10,834 nt of DNA from Neisseriales bacterium (GTDB lineage: Bacteria > Pseudomonadota > Gammaproteobacteria > Burkholderiales > UBA11063): contig SSGY01000159.1 in NCBI GenBank assembly GCA_008017145.1, forward strand, positions 1-10,834, read 5' to 3'. Position numbers and translations under genes: made by a program. The notes beneath the pieces were generated by a model, which was given only the letters and a program-made list of their open reading frames with translations, had not been told where the DNA came from and did no database searches. Position 1 is the stretch's first letter; each line of letters opens with the position of its first letter. Positions 7,687-10,834 of this stretch are shown one piece after another.

Positions 7687-8172
7687 TTATATTTGAATAC
7701 CTTCGTGATTAAGCAACCATTTCTTAATTCCAAGGTTAAAAAAGATATTCCCAGAGTTAAAACCACCTAATTTAGAATTTGCGGCAATTATTCGATGACA
7801 AGGAATAAATACTGGTAATGGATTTGCACCACAAGCACCACCTACCGCACGTGGTGCAGAAAGTAGTTGTTTAGCAACTTCACCATAGGTTAAAGTACTA
7901 CCAGCTTCAATCTGCTGCATTATTTGCCAAACTTTAAGTTGGTGAAGTGTGCCATTATAGCTAAATGGTAAGTCAAACTTAAACTTGGGATTATCACAAT
8001 ACTCATCAAGCTGTCGGATAACTTCAGTTGCCAGAGGCGAGCGACTGATTGATTGAGAAACGGCATCTATAGCTGGCGGCATAAATTCAGCATGATAGAT
8101 ATTAGTTGCATCCAAGTCAACCTTTAATGCAAAAGTTGGAAAACTATAGATAATTTCTTCGGTTAATGCCAT
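7687..8172 (-). CDS. ogt: Methylated-DNA--protein-cysteine methyltransferase (Ogt/MGMT type)
   Basis: A suicide repair protein that moves the methyl group from O6-methylguanine (and O4-methylthymine) in DNA to its own cysteine. The C-terminal domain has the PCHR active site (acceptor Cys125 in the 161-residue form). It also has the preceding RAVG with the helix-turn-helix arginine (Arg108), GGFNSG and KKWLLNHEG. The N-terminal domain is short and divergent. The total of 161 residues is in the range of single-domain Ogt proteins, and there is no Ada-type regulator domain. I start at the ATG at 8172; a GTG at 8184 would add four residues, but its GTGAGA is better placed as the ribosome-binding site. 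The upstream 262-residue protein gene ends 19 bases before the start with no terminator between, so the two probably share a transcript. Confidence 0.93.
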   Translation of the reverse strand: MALTEEIIYSFPTFALKVDLDATNIYHAEFMPPAIDAVSQSISRSPLATEVIRQLDEYCDNPKFKFDLPFSYNGTLHQLKVWQIMQQIEAGSTLTYGEVAKQLLSAPRAVGGACGANPLPVFIPCHRIIAANSKLGGFNSGNIFFNLGIKKWLLNHEGIQI

Positions 8173-8191
8173 GATATTTCTCACTATGAGT

Positions 8192-8980
8192 TTAATTACA
8201 AAATGATTTCAAAAATTTATAATCTGCATTTTTTTTAGATTTAGGTAAATTTTTAAACATTACACAATACTTACGCCCACCACCGCATGAATTATCATCT
8301 AACATCACACCATCAACATAGCAACCATCACTAGCGGCAATTTGTAAAATTTTGCTAGCGGTGAGTCCCACGTACTTCTGTTTCAATTCTTGTGGCTTAG
8401 TTTCTTGATGAATTTCACCGTTTTTATAGACATAGTTCACCAACACATCATCACCTAAGTATGGATTATTCTGTGGCATACTAAACGTAATCTGCGAACC
8501 ACTTTCAATTGCGGAACTTAATGGTAAACAACTACCAAAAACTTTGCTAACCTTAGTTGCACTTTCACTAATCGTAACTACTTGATATTGACGGCTACAT
8601 TGATTACCACCTTGATCAAAAGCCACCAGTAAAACCTGATTACTCTCAACTAAAAAAGCTTTGCTTAATTCGATTTCAGAAACTGATTTTACTTTTAAAG
8701 GCTTACCATCTAAAATCAATGTATAATTTTCAATACTTGCACTCTCGGCAATCTTTTGACTCCGCAAGACGCCTCGCAAAGTTTTAATTCCAGATGCTAA
8801 CATATCTGATAAACTTACTACAGGTGCAGAACTCTCAAGATGTGAATTAGTTGATTCTGATTGGCTAATAGCTTCGCTGTATTCATGTGACTCAGTATTA
8901 GCTTTGTTGTGGTTAAAATAAAAATAGCCACCACCAAGTACAAACAAAACAAATACAAGTAATAAAATACTTTTCTTCAT
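8192..8980 (-). CDS. Membrane-anchored periplasmic protein of unknown function, six cysteines
   Basis: I do not recognise the family. The 262-residue product has MKKS followed by a hydrophobic segment (about 4-22) with no signal peptidase site or lipobox, so a single N-terminal anchor with a periplasmic body is likely. A Ser/Glu-rich linker (about 28-56) leads to a domain with cysteines at 128, 151, 220, 232, 239 and 261. The last four cluster in SDGCYVDGVMLDDNSCGGG, RKYC and the C-terminal FCN, suggesting a disulfide-stabilised tail. An AAGAG ribosome-binding site stands six bases before the ATG. It precedes ogt in the same direction and follows the small 94-residue exported protein gene. 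The reading frame and composition are convincing for a real gene. Confidence 0.82.
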   Translation of the reverse strand: MKKSILLLVFVLFVLGGGYFYFNHNKANTESHEYSEAISQSESTNSHLESSAPVVSLSDMLASGIKTLRGVLRSQKIAESASIENYTLILDGKPLKVKSVSEIELSKAFLVESNQVLLVAFDQGGNQCSRQYQVVTISESATKVSKVFGSCLPLSSAIESGSQITFSMPQNNPYLGDDVLVNYVYKNGEIHQETKPQELKQKYVGLTASKILQIAASDGCYVDGVMLDDNSCGGGRKYCVMFKNLPKSKKNADYKFLKSFCN

Positions 8981-8992
8981 ATTATACTCTTA

Positions 8993-9020
8993 GCAAAACA
9001 TCCCCGCCCTAGAGCGAGGA
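8993..9020 (-). terminator. GC-rich hairpin, possible terminator of the 94-residue exported protein gene
   Basis: On the minus strand an 8-bp stem with two G-U pairs (9013-9020 with 9001-9008) closes a CTAG loop and is followed by TGTTTTGC. As a terminator the T-run is short. The stem is much richer in G+C than the rest of the window. Its reading on the plus strand, TCCCCGCCCTAGAGCGAGG then AATTTTA, recalls the subterminal hairpins of IS200/IS605-type ends, but no transposase gene is nearby. Confidence 0.45.
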
Positions 9021-9022
9021 AT

Positions 9023-9052
9023 TTTATAGTGTCCAAGTAAATCAGCTGCTAA
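9023..9052 (-). promoter_or_regulatory. Possible promoter of the 262-residue protein / ogt unit
   Basis: The minus strand shows TTAGCA (-35, 4/6, at 9047-9052), an 18-base spacer and TATAAA (-10, 5/6, at 9023-9028). It lies between the stop at 9059 and the start at 8980. The start point near 9016 would fall inside the GC-rich hairpin. Confidence 0.4.
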
Positions 9053-9058
9053 GCTTAA

Positions 9059-9343
9059 TTATTTAGCTGGTGCTGACTGTTGTGCTGTAGGTGTTCCCTT
9101 CATTTTAGCCATGCGCGGGAAACACTCAGGATGACTTTCAAACATCTGGCGATTCTGGATCATTAATTTACCCATGGTGCAGGCATCATTTTTATGATAC
9201 GCAGCATCAATTGCTTGATGATTTTTCATCATTTGTTGCTTATACTGCATGCACTGATTAGCACTCTCACCATTGTTTACCGTTGCCGCAGCAAATACAG
9301 CCGTACTTAGGCACAAACTACTTAATAAAATTATTTTTTTCAT
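9059..9343 (-). CDS. Small exported Met/Cys/His-containing protein of unknown function
   Basis: I do not recognise the family. The 94-residue product has a Sec signal peptide (MKKIILLSSLCLSTAVFA, cleavage after Ala18). The mature part of about 76 residues is helical and polar. It carries three cysteines (31, 55, 74), three histidines (42, 50, 71) and eight methionines (32, 38, 39, 57, 61, 67, 78, 81). This composition would suit periplasmic metal binding, for instance copper, but that is only inference. The C-terminus is low-complexity (TPTAQQSAPAK). Two in-frame ATGs exist, at 9349 and 9343. The AAGGA at 9350-9354 touches the first and is six bases from the second, so I choose 9343. serS is upstream with a 64-base gap. 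Confidence 0.8.
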   Translation of the reverse strand: MKKIILLSSLCLSTAVFAAATVNNGESANQCMQYKQQMMKNHQAIDAAYHKNDACTMGKLMIQNRQMFESHPECFPRMAKMKGTPTAQQSAPAK

Positions 9344-9366
9344 TACCATTCCTTAAATTTAAGTTT

Positions 9367-9394
9367 AATATAGCTACCTTTTTTACGTCGTCAG
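9367..9394 (-). promoter_or_regulatory. Possible promoter of the 94-residue exported protein gene
   Basis: The minus strand shows CTGACG (-35, 4/6, at 9389-9394), a 16-base spacer and TATATT (-10, 5/6, at 9367-9372), in the gap after serS. The start point would lie near 9360, giving a leader of about 17 bases. No hairpin terminator for serS is visible in the same gap, so readthrough is also possible. Confidence 0.4.
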
Positions 9395-9407
9395 TATTCA
9401 ATTACAC

Positions 9408-10685
9408 TCACGCAGTAATAACATCACAGCCCATGTATGGACGTAAAACTTCCGGCACAGTAATCGAACCATCAGCATTTTGATAGTTTTCAAGCACTGC
9501 TACCAATGCGCGCCCTACCGCCAAACCAGAACCATTCAACGTATGTACTAAACGATTTTTACCATTAGCATCTTTAAAACGTGCTTGCATTCTGCGAGCC
9601 TGAAAATCAGTCATATTTGAGCAAGATGATATTTCACGATAGGTATTTTGTGATGGCACCCATACTTCCAGATCATAAGTTTTAGCCGCACCAAATCCCA
9701 TGTCTCCACCGCACAGAGTAATCACACGATATGGTAATTTGAGCGCTTTTAGAATATTTTCCGCACATTGCACCATTGTATCTAATGCTTCAAATGATTT
9801 ATCTGGATGAGCAATATTTACCATCTCTACTTTATCAAATTGATGCATGCGAATCAAGCCACGAGTATCACGCCCATAACTACCAGCTTCACTTCTAAAA
9901 CATGGTGAATGACAGGCATATTTAAATGGCAGCTCATCTTCTCTAAAAAGTTCATCTGCGGCTAGATTAGTCACCGATACTTCAGAGGTTGGAATCAAAT
10001 ACATATCATCCTGATCTCGCTTAGTTTTAAATAAATCCTCTTCAAACTTAGGTAATTGCCCAGTACCATACAAAGATTTAGCATTTGCCATATATGGTGA
10101 ATAAACCTCTGTATAACCATGCTCTTCAGTATGAGTATTTAACATAAACTGAGCTAGTGCACGATGAAGTTTGGCAATTTTACCTTTTAAAAACGCAAAA
10201 CGACTACCTGCAACTTTTGCCCCAGCTTCAAAATCAATTCCGCGATCTAGCGCTAAACCTAAGTCAACATGATCTTTTACCTGAAAATCAAAATCGCGTG
10301 GCACACCAACTCTACGCACCTCAACATTGGCACTTTCATCACGCCCAGCAGGAACAGAGCTATCCGGAATATTTGGTACAGTTGCCAGATAATTATTTAA
10401 TTGCAACGCTACTTCGTTAAATTCACTTTCTACCTGCTTCAACTCTTCACCAAGGCCAGCAACTTCAGCCATAATCGCAGCAGTATCCTCACCTTTGGAT
10501 TTTAAAACTCCAATTTGTTTTGAACTAGAATTACGCTTAGCCTGTAGCTCTTCCATATTCATCTGTAATTTCTTACGTTTATCTTCCAGTGAAAAAAAGA
10601 ATTCTTTGTCAAACGCAAAGTTTTTCACTGCTAATTTAGCCGTTACGGCATCCAAATCATTACGTAATAAATTAGTATCTAACAT
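9408..10685 (-). CDS. serS: Seryl-tRNA synthetase
   Basis: Charges tRNA-Ser with serine via seryl-adenylate in the cytoplasm, and also serylates tRNA-Sec where present; a class II synthetase. The N-terminal antiparallel coiled-coil arm that grips the tRNA long variable arm covers about residues 28-100, rich in Lys, Glu and Leu. The catalytic domain shows TSEV at 233-236, motif 2 with [14 protein letters not shown] at 263-276, and motif 3 with [18 protein letters not shown] at 383-400. At 425 residues it is the family's normal length (E. coli 430). The ribosome-binding site is weak (GAAAGAAAA). A strong promoter sits inside the last codons of the upstream gene. Confidence 0.98.
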   Translation of the reverse strand: MLDTNLLRNDLDAVTAKLAVKNFAFDKEFFFSLEDKRKKLQMNMEELQAKRNSSSKQIGVLKSKGEDTAAIMAEVAGLGEELKQVESEFNEVALQLNNYLATVPNIPDSSVPAGRDESANVEVRRVGVPRDFDFQVKDHVDLGLALDRGIDFEAGAKVAGSRFAFLKGKIAKLHRALAQFMLNTHTEEHGYTEVYSPYMANAKSLYGTGQLPKFEEDLFKTKRDQDDMYLIPTSEVSVTNLAADELFREDELPFKYACHSPCFRSEAGSYGRDTRGLIRMHQFDKVEMVNIAHPDKSFEALDTMVQCAENILKALKLPYRVITLCGGDMGFGAAKTYDLEVWVPSQNTYREISSCSNMTDFQARRMQARFKDANGKNRLVHTLNGSGLAVGRALVAVLENYQNADGSITVPEVLRPYMGCDVITA

Positions 10686-10719
10686 AATTTTCTTTCATCA
10701 TAAATTGTCATTAGGAGTT

Positions 10720-10748
10720 ATTTTATCACTTTCCAAGGATAGTGTTAA
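10720..10748 (-). promoter_or_regulatory. Predicted promoter of serS
   Basis: The minus strand shows TTAACA (-35, 5/6, at 10743-10748), a 17-base spacer ending in TG, and TAAAAT (-10, 5/6, at 10720-10725) with an extended -10. The start point would be near 10713, giving a leader of about 28 bases. The promoter overlaps the last codons and the stop of the upstream gene. It is the best-matching promoter in the window. Confidence 0.65.
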
Positions 10749-10834
10749 TCACTGTCGTAAAGTTTTCAAATAAATCATCATCGTAATCAATCTTTATCTT
10801 AGCATATTTTTGTAATTCCTGATGATGACCGAAC
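10726..10834 (-). CDS. C-terminal fragment of an unidentified protein (runs off window)
   Basis: On the minus strand a frame is open from the window edge for 35 codons to a TGA at 10726-10728. It ends in KIKIDYDDDLFENFTTVINT followed by ILGK. The amphipathic, charged composition and ordinary codon use look like a genuine protein end, and the serS promoter begins within it. I do not recognise the protein; it does not resemble the end of RarA, a common serS neighbour in gammaproteobacteria. serS starts 40 bases after its stop. Confidence 0.65.
   Translation of the reverse strand, partial: FGHHQELQKYAKIKIDYDDDLFENFTTVINTILGK

Noticed and set aside
10157..10773. Plus-strand frames antisense to the N-terminal half of serS
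   Set aside because: serS is complete and typical; the opposite-strand products show no recognisable features.

Overview
The window is an AT-rich chromosomal stretch from a Gram-negative bacterium. The long-form adenylate kinase has a cysteine-free LID of the E. coli type. The UPF0145 (YbjQ) protein, the FucP/GluP-type sugar porter, the Ogt-like methyltransferase and good Shine-Dalgarno sites all fit a low-GC Gamma- or Betaproteobacterium. I cannot name the genus from the sequence. Gene density is high and every gene except adk lies on the minus strand. No tRNA, rRNA, CRISPR array, prophage or intact insertion sequence is visible, and no gap between genes exceeds about 225 bases.

Region 1 (1-3106, minus) is a [NiFe]-hydrogenase maturation operon read hypB -> hypF -> hypC. 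hypC was recognised from its first 24 codons at the window edge; it overlaps the end of hypF. HypB carries a CxxCGCG motif and a twelve-histidine nickel-binding tail, HypF makes the cyanide precursor, and HypC is the Fe(CN)2CO scaffold chaperone. The order B-F-C matches the known hypABFCDE arrangement, but no hypA lies directly upstream. hypB has its own extended -10 promoter with a small palindrome across the -35 region.

Region 2 (3261-4952) holds a small secreted cysteine-containing protein of unknown function (minus) with a textbook terminator, divergent from adk (plus). adk converges on the ybjQ-like gene.

Region 3 (4629-7676, minus) is dnaJ, then a FucP/GluP-family sugar transporter, then ybjQ-like. 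The 69 bases between dnaJ and the transporter ATG hold a palindrome, a sigma-70-like promoter and a perfect 13-bp terminator hairpin whose 3' arm contains the transporter's ribosome-binding site. Tandem TTCAAGT repeats and a weak heat-shock-like promoter precede dnaJ.

Region 4 (7687-9372, minus) is a small secreted Met/Cys/His-containing protein, a membrane-anchored six-cysteine periplasmic protein, and an Ogt-type DNA repair methyltransferase. A GC-rich hairpin that stands out from its surroundings lies between the first two genes.

Region 5 (9408-10834, minus) is serS, with a strong promoter embedded in the last codons of an unidentified upstream gene that runs off the window.

Most of the window is ordinary housekeeping and accessory content. 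The observations most worth checking are the dnaJ/transporter junction, the three uncharacterised exported proteins, the hypB palindrome, the solitary GC-rich hairpin and a recurring extended -10 motif.
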